This document shows positions 36,903 through 47,336 of a stretch of 64,000 nucleotides of DNA, piece after piece. The position numbers and the translations under genes are program-made. The DNA is taken from positions 21,558 to 85,557 of the forward strand of contig NZ_JALHQJ010000002.1 in NCBI RefSeq assembly GCF_022842015.1. The letters run 5' to 3'. Origin of the DNA: Nitrosomonas sp. GTDB taxonomy: Bacteria; Pseudomonadota; Gammaproteobacteria; Burkholderiales; Nitrosomonadaceae. How positions within the stretch are numbered: the first letter of the stretch is position 1; each line of letters opens with the position of its first letter. The notes below the pieces were generated by a model that was given only the letters and a program-made list of their open reading frames with translations, did not search any database and was not told where the DNA came from.

Positions 36903-38603
36903 CTAAATGAGAGTTAGCCGCTCCAACTTAGTCACAGAAGTATTTCGTTCAGCAGAACCATAAAGATCCCAATTGACCTCTACTTTATTTTGATCATTCT
37001 TTTGTACATTAACCAATGCAAAATTATTGGTTCTACAAGGCTCCATGAGTAATCGGAATGCTACATTGGGTTCGTTACCATCCTGATCTCTCTGCAAAAA
37101 ACCGTGATCCTTGATCGCCCAAGCTAGCGCAGATGCTTGCGCCCAAGGTAGATCATACGTGATAGCGCTCGATGTCAGCTGATAAACATGGGTACCCGGA
37201 TATTTTTTGTGGCTCATGCGAAACGCTGCCCCAATGTGCACATCGCCACTCAGTAAATAGAGTGATTTTCCATTCGTATTGGCTGCTTTGAAAATTGCGC
37301 CCAATAGTTCATCGCGCTCTACCCAGTTTGTTTCATGCTCCCACTGGTCACGCATATCATCCTTTAAAGCGAGAATATCAAGATAGTTGACTACAAAGCT
37401 CTTTACGTGCACGACGGGCACGGGTGAAACTACAAAAACGGAAGTAGCACGCTTAAATGTGTCAGATTCAAGCCAATCCTTAAAGCGTTGCATTTGAGCT
37501 TGACCAAGAATGCGGTCATCGGTCGTGCGTGTATAATCACGTTGTCCGCGCATGTCGAGCACATAGAAAGCTGCTTCGCCCCAACTAAATGCATAATCAA
37601 ATTGATTGTCAGGAGTGGTAGGATTATGAACATGCTCGTATTCGTAATAAGTCAGCTTTGCAGCCTCATACATTTGATAAAAAAGAGAAAGCTTCTCTTC
37701 ATCGCTATCCCAATCCCACCATGAGTCCAGCAAATTCTGTCTTTCCTTGGCATCATAAGAGCCCCACCCATCGAGGATTTCATGATCATCCCATATCATA
37801 TAAGTGGGGAAACGCGACAATACACACCGCAGTTGGCGATGGCCCCAATAGCCCCGATAGATATCGCGATACCATGAACGCATGACTTCTACACGATCCT
37901 CTTGCTTTACTTCCTGCACAAATTCCTTACGGTTCTTTCTCAGCCACTCCCAAATGCTGACTTTGGAATTGCCATCGACGTAGACCTGATCCCCAACACC
38001 TAGAATAAAGTCACCATTACGTTGATCAAGTTCGTCACCAAAACGATCCCACATATGAATATTTACAAGATCAAACGAATTTTTCTTATACGGCATGTGG
38101 CAACTGAAAAGACCGAATGTCATGGATTCTTGTACTTCATTCAGAGTTTTGAAACGATTGAATTGATTATTGGGAATAATCTCCCATGGCGTTTTTCTTA
38201 TTGTCCGATTAAGTGCGAAAGCTGCATAAAAATAGCGTTGACCTGGCTTTAGCCCGGTGACTTCCCACACCTCCGTAATATCATGGGCATATTTTAGATC
38301 TGAGGATGCAGTAAGGAGTGCATTCGGTATTTCGCGAATGCTGTCCTGATTCGAGACACTCCTCAGAAAAAAAACTTCCTTACCATTTACCGTCCTCGTT
38401 TCAGGCGTCCAATCGGTAGCCGCCTCATTGTCAGCTAATATCGGCTCAGGACAAATAACCATACGGTATGTATTTTCCTGATACGCTCGCATCCACAACT
38501 TAGTGCTAGTAGCTGTTGTATGCCCAACGATGACAGCATTAGTGAGCAGTGGATTAATCCAGGGGCGATTGGAGCCACGGTCATAGAAGTCGAATGTTTT
38601 CAT
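36903..38603 (-). CDS. PhoD-like alkaline phosphatase family protein
   Basis: A 566-residue metallophosphatase of the PhoD/alkaline phosphatase D type. Metal-site motifs: FGLFSCHM, ILGVGDQVYVDG, YMIWDDHEILDGWGS, VLDMRGQRDY and LLSGDVHIGAAF. Classical PhoD is exported by the Tat system; here no Tat or Sec signal is visible at the N-terminus (MKTFDFYDRGSNRPW), so the protein probably stays in the cytoplasm or leaves by another way. It hydrolyses phosphate mono- or diesters, but the natural substrate is not clear. Monocistronic. Confidence 0.87.
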   Translation of the reverse strand: MKTFDFYDRGSNRPWINPLLTNAVIVGHTTATSTKLWMRAYQENTYRMVICPEPILADNEAATDWTPETRTVNGKEVFFLRSVSNQDSIREIPNALLTASSDLKYAHDITEVWEVTGLKPGQRYFYAAFALNRTIRKTPWEIIPNNQFNRFKTLNEVQESMTFGLFSCHMPYKKNSFDLVNIHMWDRFGDELDQRNGDFILGVGDQVYVDGNSKVSIWEWLRKNRKEFVQEVKQEDRVEVMRSWYRDIYRGYWGHRQLRCVLSRFPTYMIWDDHEILDGWGSYDAKERQNLLDSWWDWDSDEEKLSLFYQMYEAAKLTYYEYEHVHNPTTPDNQFDYAFSWGEAAFYVLDMRGQRDYTRTTDDRILGQAQMQRFKDWLESDTFKRATSVFVVSPVPVVHVKSFVVNYLDILALKDDMRDQWEHETNWVERDELLGAIFKAANTNGKSLYLLSGDVHIGAAFRMSHKKYPGTHVYQLTSSAITYDLPWAQASALAWAIKDHGFLQRDQDGNEPNVAFRLLMEPCRTNNFALVNVQKNDQNKVEVNWDLYGSAERNTSVTKLERLTLI

Positions 38604-38768
38604 GATTGGTTACCAAGAATTTTGAATGAAAGCTATTGTAACTGCATATTAAAACTATCAGGAAATTGTGAATAAGCCAGATTTTCTTATACAAGCAAAT
38701 CCGCCCTTAAATACCGGCCCGATCACTCACATTAGCATACTGAGCGGGTTGTAGCTGTAAGATTTCAG

Positions 38769-39674
38769 TTACTCACGCGGCAACTGGTCACGCTGCAACA
38801 AAAAAACAAATTCATCTCCAGCGCTGGTTTCCAGCCAGGTAAACGGCAATCCCGGATAGGCTAGTTCCAATGCTGCGCGATTATGCCCGATTTCAACGAC
38901 CAGGATTCCGTCGCCAGTTAAATGCTTGGCGGCCTGTTGTAGAATTTGGCGCGTTGCATCCAGTCCATCCGCACCGCTTGCCAGCGCATTTTCTGGCTCA
39001 TGCCGGTACTCCTGAGGTAATTGCGCCATCGATTCGGCGTTGACATAGGGCGGATTACTGATAATTAGATCGTAGCGCTTCTTCTGTAACGCTGAGAATA
39101 GATTGGATTCCATCAGACCAACTCGTACTTCCAGTCCGTAATTCTGTATATTTTTGTGTGCTACAGCAAGCGCCTGAGCGGAAATGTCGGCGGCATCAAT
39201 CGTGGCGTTGGGGAAGCTATGCGCCATCAAAATGGCGAGACAACCGGAGCCGGTGCAGAGATCGAGTGCGGTGGTTATGACATCCGGATCAATGATCCAT
39301 GGGGATAGCTGTGTTTGCAGTAATTCGGCAATGAAAGAGCGTGGAATGATTACGCGCTCATCGACATAAAAGCTGTATTCACCGAGCCAAGCTTCATGCG
39401 TCAGATAAGCCGCAGGAATTCTGTCTTTAATGCGGCGCTCAATTATTTTTAGTACGTGATTGCTTTCGTCCGTTGTGATACGCGCGTCCAGAAACGATTC
39501 TAGTTGATCCAGTGGTAAATATAAGCTTTTCAGAATAAGATACGCCGCTTCATCATATGCATTCGCCGATCCATGGCCAAAATACAAACCGGCTTTGTTG
39601 AATTGGCTGACCGCGAAACGTAGCAAATCGCGGATGGTATGCAGTTGCGATTGAACTTGAGTGATCATGGGCAT
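38769..39674 (-). CDS. prmB: Ribosomal protein L3 N5-glutamine methyltransferase
   Basis: A class I SAM-dependent methyltransferase (301 residues from this start) of the PrmB/HemK family, which methylates a glutamine of ribosomal protein uL3. The catalytic NPPY motif is present (LIISNPPYVNAESM), as are the SAM-binding LDLCTGSGCLAI and the PrmB-type N-terminal helix bundle (TIRDLLRFAVSQFNKAGL, YDEAAYLIL). The frame is open 24 codons further upstream, but family length favours this ATG or the one two codons later. The divergent tadA gene starts 133 bases away. Confidence 0.9.
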   Translation of the reverse strand: MPMITQVQSQLHTIRDLLRFAVSQFNKAGLYFGHGSANAYDEAAYLILKSLYLPLDQLESFLDARITTDESNHVLKIIERRIKDRIPAAYLTHEAWLGEYSFYVDERVIIPRSFIAELLQTQLSPWIIDPDVITTALDLCTGSGCLAILMAHSFPNATIDAADISAQALAVAHKNIQNYGLEVRVGLMESNLFSALQKKRYDLIISNPPYVNAESMAQLPQEYRHEPENALASGADGLDATRQILQQAAKHLTGDGILVVEIGHNRAALELAYPGLPFTWLETSAGDEFVFLLQRDQLPRE

Positions 39675-39756
39675 TAAATTAACCGAGAAGCTGAAATGTT
39701 CATGTAGAAGCAGTGGAAATAACTGGCTATATTGATGAAACTGCAATGTAGCATAA

Positions 39757-40762
<1,006 letters not shown>

Positions 40763-40819
40763 AAAATAAATTGATTTTCCCTTAACATTCAGAATAAGCT
40801 ATTGCAATTGGGAGGGAAA

Positions 40820-42478
40820 ATGGAATCTCTATTAATCCTTAAAAGATTCAGATTTGCTCGCTGCATGTTTTTATTAGTCAGTTTGCTTTTATTTTCCACT
40901 CGGGTGGTCGCGGATGAATGGATTTATACCGTGAACGCAGGAGATAATCTCTGGAATATTTCCGAGCAGCACTTGATCAGTACGCAGTATGCAGCTCGTT
41001 TGCAGCAACTCAATAAAATATCTGATGCCTATACAATTCCTCTCGGCACCAAAATCAGAATGCCCGTTGCGTGGTCAAAAATACAAACTAGCGGAATTTA
41101 TGCCCAAGTGATTCATGTGCATGGTAGCGTTCATGTAAAACGCAAGAATGCGACGGAAGTTCCCGCCGAAACAGGAATGAAGTTAAATACAGGCGATGAA
41201 GTGCGCAGCGAAAATGACTCCTTTGTCACCCTCAAGTTCTTCGATAACTCGCAACTCCGATTACAAGAAAATAGCCAGATTCGTATCAGCGAAATGAATG
41301 TGCTGGGTGACAACGGGTCGGTGGATACGCTCATCGAATTGCAGCAGGGTCGGACCGAGAGTGACGTGCCACAAAAACCAGGGATCGGTACCCGCTTTAG
41401 AATTAGAACACCATCTGCCGTCAGTTCCGTGAGAGGTACTGATTTTCGGGTTGGAACAGCAACCAAGGATGAGCATACGAGCAGTGAGGTGTTATCCGGT
41501 TTAGTGCAAGTCGAGGGTGAGAAAAAGGAAATTGCAGTTTCGGCGGGTTTTGGAACGATCACAGTACCCGGTGCGCCACCCGGTTCACCGGTTAAATTGT
41601 TGTCTGCGCCGGATTTGAGCAATACCCCTGTGCTCTATGAACGCTTACCTTTGGTGATTTCATTGAATCCGCTTGCGGGTGCTGTGACATATCGTGCCCA
41701 AATTGCTAATGATCAAAATTTCCAGAATTTATGGACTGAGTTTACTACAGACAAATTACCTTTCCGTGATGGTGATATTCCAGATGGCGACTACTGGCTG
41801 CGAGTTCGAGGCATTGATGCTGCCGGTATTGAAGGGCATGACGCCACGATAACTTTCACACTGAATGCTCGTCCGGAACCTCCTTTTATTATTGCGCCAT
41901 TACCTGAAGGCATGGTTGACCCGGTCAAGCGCGAATTCCAATGGTCGATTCAGCCGGAAGCGGCGCATTACCGCGTTATGATTAGTCAGGACCCCGGATT
42001 CGCAACAACTGCGATGGATAACGTCGAAGTTACGAACAATACCTTCCGGTTGGCCGATCCTTTGCCGCCGGGCCATTATTTTTGGCGTATTGCATCGGTT
42101 TCCACGACTGAAGGTGTAGGGCCGTTTACAGATGCCATGTCATTCCGGATGCCCTTCCCAGGGCCAACTATGGAAGCAACAAAGTTCGATAAAACACAAA
42201 TGACATTTGCATGGCGAGCCGGTGGCGAAGATCAAAGTTTTCATTTCCAGTTAGCACGCGACGAGACATTTAATCAAATTTTATACGATGAGAAAACCCC
42301 AGCAACCCAATTGACAGTTGCACGACCTGACGGAGGTCAATATTTCTTGCGTACGAAAACGATCGAAGCCGATGGTTATGAAGGGCCTTGGGGACCATCA
42401 CAAAAAATCGATATCCCTTACGCTAATCCCTATTGGTTGTTGTTGCCATTCGCACCGCTGATTGATCTACTTTTATGA
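40820..42478 (+). CDS. LysM-FecR domain periplasmic protein
   Basis: A 552-residue exported protein: signal peptide (hydrophobic stretch ending near VVADEW), a LysM peptidoglycan-binding domain (about 40-90; VNAGDNLWNIS), a FecR domain (about 105-235; VHGSVHVKRKN, SAVSSVRGTDFRVG) and two or three fibronectin-like beta repeats to the end. ATG 40820 is chosen for its ribosome binding site (gggagg). Its TGA overlaps the start of the CHASE2-GGDEF-EAL gene (ATGA), and this pairing suggests that the wall-bound protein senses or shapes the signal for that receptor. The link is inference. Confidence 0.87.
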   Translation: MESLLILKRFRFARCMFLLVSLLLFSTRVVADEWIYTVNAGDNLWNISEQHLISTQYAARLQQLNKISDAYTIPLGTKIRMPVAWSKIQTSGIYAQVIHVHGSVHVKRKNATEVPAETGMKLNTGDEVRSENDSFVTLKFFDNSQLRLQENSQIRISEMNVLGDNGSVDTLIELQQGRTESDVPQKPGIGTRFRIRTPSAVSSVRGTDFRVGTATKDEHTSSEVLSGLVQVEGEKKEIAVSAGFGTITVPGAPPGSPVKLLSAPDLSNTPVLYERLPLVISLNPLAGAVTYRAQIANDQNFQNLWTEFTTDKLPFRDGDIPDGDYWLRVRGIDAAGIEGHDATITFTLNARPEPPFIIAPLPEGMVDPVKREFQWSIQPEAAHYRVMISQDPGFATTAMDNVEVTNNTFRLADPLPPGHYFWRIASVSTTEGVGPFTDAMSFRMPFPGPTMEATKFDKTQMTFAWRAGGEDQSFHFQLARDETFNQILYDEKTPATQLTVARPDGGQYFLRTKTIEADGYEGPWGPSQKIDIPYANPYWLLLPFAPLIDLLL

Positions 42479-45360
42479 TCCGGTGGGTAGATCGCGCATT
42501 TCGCAACACATTTGTTTTGCGTGCGATCCTGCTGATAACAAGTGTGGGATTGTTGTCCTTTTTTGCAGTATTAGAACGTATTGACGCAGTTATTTACGAT
42601 CAAGTTTCCACTATACAATATTATCCACCGGATGATGATATTGTTATCGTTGCAATTGATGAGGAAAGCATAAAGACGCTAGGGCGTTGGCCTTGGTCAA
42701 GAAGTGTACATGCCGAATTAATCAAGCGATTAGAGAGTATTGGTAACCACTCAGTTGCGTTTGATCTGATATTCTCAGAACCACAAACCAACGACCCTGA
42801 GGCGGATCATTCCCTGGCAGCGGCTATCGCGTCTCATGGCATGATCATTCTCCCCGTTGCTCCAGTTGCTGATAAAAATAGAGAGTATGTTTATCTTGTT
42901 GAACCACTTCCTATCTATCGTCAGCATGCAAAGCTAGGTCACGTTGATATTGAACTGGATAGCGATGGTATAGCCCGACGGGTTTTTCTAACGGCCGGCA
43001 TCGAAGAACCCAAGTGGCCAGCATTTGCGCTAACACTAGCTGCATCAGCTAACCAAAACATAGCAAACTGGATTAAAAGTTTTCCTGATGAAAATATTAA
43101 CCCCTGGGGGCGCTGGGTGCGTTCACACGAAGTATTGATACCCTATGCCGGAAAATCCCGAAGTTTTCTACAAGTATCATATGCTCAGGTATTGTCGGAT
43201 GATCAGATTTTAGCTAGCCTAAGAAACAAGATTATCATTGTTGGAATGACCGCGACCGGAATCGGAACCCGATTTGCCACACCTGTTTCTCCGATTAACC
43301 GTCGACCGATGAGTGGAGTAGAGTGGCATGCCAATGTTCTTTCCATGTTAATCCATGACCGCATGATTCTTCCGCTAGCTAACTATTCAGTTAGCTTAAT
43401 TTCTGTAGCCTGGGTATTCGCCATATTATTCACACTCGGTACTTTTCAGCGAAACATCACGATACCATTGCTCCTTGCGCTAATTGGCTTTGGTTTGTGT
43501 GTTGTTTGGGGCGTTTTGCGATTTCTCCATATCTGGTTTCCTCCTGGTGCTGCATTGGTTGGAACGATAGCGATTTACCCTCTATTGAGTTGGCAACGCA
43601 TTAACGAATTCATGCAATCACTCTTTTTTGCCAAAGCAGGTTCAAGCGCAGCTTTGGAATCTGTGGGGGATGGCGTTATAACGACCGATACGCGCAATCA
43701 TATTATTTATATGAACAAAGGCGCTGAGCGGATCCTTGGCGTAACGCTCAATCAAACTCAAGGAGCATCGTTACTCAAACTGATGCATCTTAGTAAAATT
43801 CAGGATAGGACTGCTTTTACTGGGTTAATAGATTCAGAAATACCGATACCTGCATCCAGTATCGGTACTATCCAGTGCTATCTAAAAACTTCTGGTGGCG
43901 AGAAGCGCGCTGTGCGGATTACGCGCCATATGCTGCGTGATGAACATAAAGCGTTGATGGGGTTTTTATTTGCGCTTGCTGACATCACCGATACCATTGA
44001 ATTGACAAGGCAAGTTGAATATCAAGCAAGTTACGATACATTGACCAACTTACCAAACCGGGCATTGCTGCTAAAGCGATTTGAAGCAATGACATCATCA
44101 CCGCAAAAATACGGAAAAATTATTGCTGTATTTTTTGTTAGTTTAGACAATTTTAAAAAAATTAACGATGCATTAGGTCACCGCGCAGGCGACGAGCTGC
44201 TGAAAATGGTATCACAGCGACTCAGTAACATCATTTCAAATGCTGATTTTTTAGCACGCTGGGGAGGTGATGAATTTGTTCTTCTATTTAATGATGTGCA
44301 TGAAAAAGATATTGCTGCGCAAAGAGCTCAAGAAGCTTTAGATTTAATCGAGCATCAATTTTTTCTGCATGACCAGGAAGTTTTTGTGACAGTCAGCATT
44401 GGTATTAGTTTTTTCTCTGAAGACGGGAAAGGCAATGAGATTGTTTTAGAACAAGCAAGTACTGCTATGCGTCGCATAAAAAATGAAGGTGGCAATAGTT
44501 TCGGATTTTATTCAACTGAGTCCTCTGTCGCTTGGACGCGCGATAGGCTTAAATTTGAGAAAGAATTACGCATTGCTTTAAATGAGGGTCATTTACAAGT
44601 GCTATACCAACCTATTGTTGATGTTCATCAACAAAGCATCGTGCGCATGGAAGCGTTGGTTCGTTGGCCTCATCCGACACGAGGATACCTATCACCGAGC
44701 GAATTTATTCCATTAGCAGAAAGCGTTGGATTAATGGAACAACTAGGGAGAGAAGTGTTAAAAACCGCATGCGTTGCAGCGTATAGACTTATTCAGAGCA
44801 GTAAGCCTATTCATGTATCAGTCAATGTGCATCCGCGTCAATTGCTGAATGAAAATTTCTTACCCACACTTTCTCGGGTTTTAACTGAAACCAAGCTACC
44901 AGCGACCTCACTAACACTCGAAATTACCGAGAGTGCTGTCGTTAGCGATATGGCACGTGCCGCGGTGATATTGCAGCAAATTAAAGGACTTGGTGTCCTC
45001 ATTGCGCTTGATGATTTTGGTACCGGCTACTCTTCACTTACATTATTGCGTGAATTACCGATCGATATTCTGAAGATCGATAAGTCTTTTATCCGCGCAC
45101 TAGATCAAAATATCAATGATTTAACTATTACGCAAGCGATTATCGGATTGGGAGCTAATTTAGGACTTACGATCATCGCCGAAGGCGTTGAGTCCGAGCG
45201 GCAAGCTCGGACTCTTCTGGAAAATCACTGTCACTTACAGCAGGGGTACTTTTTCAGCCGTCCAATACCTTATGAATCAATTCTACAGTTAGTAAATGAA
45301 GCAGATTTCTCAAGCTTGGTCTCGATTAAGCAATTATGTGCTATTGTGGGTTTGAAGTAA
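42475..45360 (+). CDS. CHASE2-PAS-GGDEF-EAL c-di-GMP signalling protein
   Basis: A 961-residue membrane receptor: N-terminal helix, extracytoplasmic CHASE2 domain (about 30-290; YDQVSTIQYYPPDDDIVIVAIDEESI region), three membrane helices (about 300-375), a PAS domain (about 385-505), a GGDEF diguanylate cyclase (intact GGDEF at 597-601) and an EAL phosphodiesterase (EAL at 726-728, with DDFGTGYSSL and EITES present). Both catalytic signatures look complete, so it may make and degrade c-di-GMP; the position of the inhibitory RxxD site before GGDEF holds SNAD, so product inhibition at that site is unlikely. Translationally coupled to the LysM-FecR gene. Confidence 0.92.
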   Translation: MIRWVDRAFRNTFVLRAILLITSVGLLSFFAVLERIDAVIYDQVSTIQYYPPDDDIVIVAIDEESIKTLGRWPWSRSVHAELIKRLESIGNHSVAFDLIFSEPQTNDPEADHSLAAAIASHGMIILPVAPVADKNREYVYLVEPLPIYRQHAKLGHVDIELDSDGIARRVFLTAGIEEPKWPAFALTLAASANQNIANWIKSFPDENINPWGRWVRSHEVLIPYAGKSRSFLQVSYAQVLSDDQILASLRNKIIIVGMTATGIGTRFATPVSPINRRPMSGVEWHANVLSMLIHDRMILPLANYSVSLISVAWVFAILFTLGTFQRNITIPLLLALIGFGLCVVWGVLRFLHIWFPPGAALVGTIAIYPLLSWQRINEFMQSLFFAKAGSSAALESVGDGVITTDTRNHIIYMNKGAERILGVTLNQTQGASLLKLMHLSKIQDRTAFTGLIDSEIPIPASSIGTIQCYLKTSGGEKRAVRITRHMLRDEHKALMGFLFALADITDTIELTRQVEYQASYDTLTNLPNRALLLKRFEAMTSSPQKYGKIIAVFFVSLDNFKKINDALGHRAGDELLKMVSQRLSNIISNADFLARWGGDEFVLLFNDVHEKDIAAQRAQEALDLIEHQFFLHDQEVFVTVSIGISFFSEDGKGNEIVLEQASTAMRRIKNEGGNSFGFYSTESSVAWTRDRLKFEKELRIALNEGHLQVLYQPIVDVHQQSIVRMEALVRWPHPTRGYLSPSEFIPLAESVGLMEQLGREVLKTACVAAYRLIQSSKPIHVSVNVHPRQLLNENFLPTLSRVLTETKLPATSLTLEITESAVVSDMARAAVILQQIKGLGVLIALDDFGTGYSSLTLLRELPIDILKIDKSFIRALDQNINDLTITQAIIGLGANLGLTIIAEGVESERQARTLLENHCHLQQGYFFSRPIPYESILQLVNEADFSSLVSIKQLCAIVGLK

Positions 45361-45657
45361 TATTATTCACAGCACTGAAAGAATAATTTCCAAGGGTTGC
45401 CTCATAAATGTGTAGGATTTATTCGAATGTATTAATCGATTCATCGGCAACTGAGAACAATCCGCTAGTGCAAACCGATCAGAAATATTCTTAAGCAATG
45501 ATGGCGATATTGCTTGCGAAGTTCCTCAGTGCAAGTGCAGTAACTTCGTTTTTAATACTACGCCACCAATCAACAAAATTTACGTCATCCGCGATCGTGC
45601 TAAAATCTCCTTCTAGCTCCGGATTACAATAGCGCTCGAATTTATCCACTTCTCGTT
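45361..45657. other. Intergenic region before ilvA
   Basis: About 300 bases between the c-di-GMP gene and ilvA. It has no plus-strand gene; a short minus-strand frame with protein-like sequence occupies 45491-45649. The ilvA promoter should lie here. Confidence 0.4.
45491..45649 (-). pseudogene. Short ORF, probable gene remnant
   Basis: A frame of 52 codons from GTG 45649 to TAA 45491. Its product is protein-like (VDKFERYCNPELEGDFST, DDVNFVDWWRS, then TALALRNFAS), with Trp, Cys and balanced composition unusual for random sequence. No strong ribosome binding site, and it ends or begins abruptly next to ilvA. I read it as the remnant of a decayed gene; a real small protein cannot be ruled out. 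No family recognised. Confidence 0.3.
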
Positions 45658-47169
45658 ATGAAAAACAATTACCTTGAAAGAATACTGACCGCGCAGGTTT
45701 ATGATGTGGCGATTGAGAGTCCGTTGGAGCTTGTCGCCAATTTATCTGCGCGGATCCATAATCAGGTGTTGTTGAAACGGGAGGATTTACAGCAGGTTTT
45801 CTCTTTTAAGTTGCGCGGCGCCTATAACAAGATGATCAAGCTGCCGCCTGCAGTGCGCAATCGCGGTGTGATTGCCGCTTCCGCGGGTAATCATGCGCAA
45901 GGGGTAGCATTGGCTGCCAAGAAACTCAATTGTTCCGCAACCATCGTGATGCCAGAAACGTCGCCACAGATCAAGGTGCATGCGGTCATGGCGCTGGGTG
46001 CCACGGTGACATTGAAAGGCGATTCATATAACGATGCATATGAGCACGCGGTACAACTAGCGAAGGAAGAACAAGCTACATTTGTGCATCCTTATGATGA
46101 CCCGGATGTCATTGCCGGACAGGGAACGATCGGCATGGAAATTCTACGCCAGCATACCGGTACGATTCATGCTATTTTTGTGCCGATTGGTGGTGGCGGT
46201 TTGATCGCTGGGATTGCCGCGTATGTGAAACGGTTGTATCCGAAAATCAAGATTATCGGCGTTGAACCGGTGGATGCCGATGCCATGTACCGCTCGTTGC
46301 AGAGTGGCCGTCGTGTCAAACTGGCACAAGTGGGATTGTTTGCGGATGGTGTGGCGGTGCGGCATGTGGGCAAGGAAACCTTTCGTTTATGCCGCGAATT
46401 GGTCGACGAAGTGATTCTGGTTGATACTGATTCCATCTGCGCGGCGATCAAAGATGTATTTGAAGATACGCGCACGATTATGGAGCCATCCGGCGCGCTT
46501 TCAATTGCCGGTATCAAGGCGTATGTTGCACGTGAGAAAATCATGCATAAAACGCTGGTTGCAATCGCGTCCGGTGCCAATATGAATTTTGACCGTCTGC
46601 GGCATATTTCCGAACGAGCGGAAATTGGTGAGCAACGTGAAGCCGTGATATCAGTGACGATTCCGGAACAACCTGGCAGTTTCAAAAAATTCTGTAATTT
46701 GCTTGGCGCCAAAAGCATTACTGAATTTAATTACCGCTATGCTGATTCGAAAGTGGCGCATATTTTTGTTGGCGTATCGGTACGCAATCAGGAGGAAACT
46801 CAAAAGCTGATCAGCGAATTGAAGCAAAGCGGTCTGGCGACCGAAGACCTGAGCAGTAATGAAATGGCCAAATTGCATATCCGACATTTGGTTGGCGGGC
46901 GGGCTCGCGAAGTCAAAAACGAGATTTTGTATCGTTTTGAATTTCCCGATCGTCCTGGCGCATTGATGAATTTCCTGAACAGCATGAGCCATAACTGGAA
47001 CATCAGTTTATTCCACTATCGTAATCATGGCGCCGACTATGGCCGCGTGTTGATCGGCATCCAAGTGCCTCCCGCAGAAAAATCTGACTTCAACGCTTTC
47101 CTGGATCAATTGGGCTATCGCTATTGGGACGAAACCAAGAATCCGGCGTATAGATTATTCCTCGCATAA
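45658..47169 (+). CDS. ilvA: Biosynthetic threonine ammonia-lyase
   Basis: A 503-residue PLP enzyme that deaminates threonine to 2-oxobutanoate, the first step of isoleucine synthesis. The PLP Lys is Lys51 in FSFKLRGA; the phosphate-binding Gly loop VPIGGGGL is at about 176-183. Residues from about 325 to the end form two ACT-like regulatory domains (ISVTIPEQPGSFKKF and YRFEFPDRPGALMNF), typical of the isoleucine-inhibited biosynthetic type. The length is normal. A terminator hairpin follows. Confidence 0.96.
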   Translation: MKNNYLERILTAQVYDVAIESPLELVANLSARIHNQVLLKREDLQQVFSFKLRGAYNKMIKLPPAVRNRGVIAASAGNHAQGVALAAKKLNCSATIVMPETSPQIKVHAVMALGATVTLKGDSYNDAYEHAVQLAKEEQATFVHPYDDPDVIAGQGTIGMEILRQHTGTIHAIFVPIGGGGLIAGIAAYVKRLYPKIKIIGVEPVDADAMYRSLQSGRRVKLAQVGLFADGVAVRHVGKETFRLCRELVDEVILVDTDSICAAIKDVFEDTRTIMEPSGALSIAGIKAYVAREKIMHKTLVAIASGANMNFDRLRHISERAEIGEQREAVISVTIPEQPGSFKKFCNLLGAKSITEFNYRYADSKVAHIFVGVSVRNQEETQKLISELKQSGLATEDLSSNEMAKLHIRHLVGGRAREVKNEILYRFEFPDRPGALMNFLNSMSHNWNISLFHYRNHGADYGRVLIGIQVPPAEKSDFNAFLDQLGYRYWDETKNPAYRLFLA

Positions 47170-47192
47170 TCGATCCACAATCCCACATCTAA

Positions 47193-47225
47193 AAGACCTT
47201 GTTTTCCAGGTCTTATTCTGTTTTT
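47193..47225 (+). terminator. Rho-independent terminator after ilvA
   Basis: AAGACCT (47193-47199) and AGGTCTT (47208-47214) form a 7-bp stem with an 8-base loop, followed by a T-rich stretch ending in TTTTT. It lies 24 bases after the ilvA stop. Confidence 0.75.
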
Positions 47226-47336
47226 GATCACATACTCCTGCGGTTAAGCTAGCAGCTGACATCGGTTATGCCGGATGATTTTGCCGTCAATGCGCTTGAA
47301 TATTCAGGCAAGCTGAACTTAAAGCAGGAGAAAACA

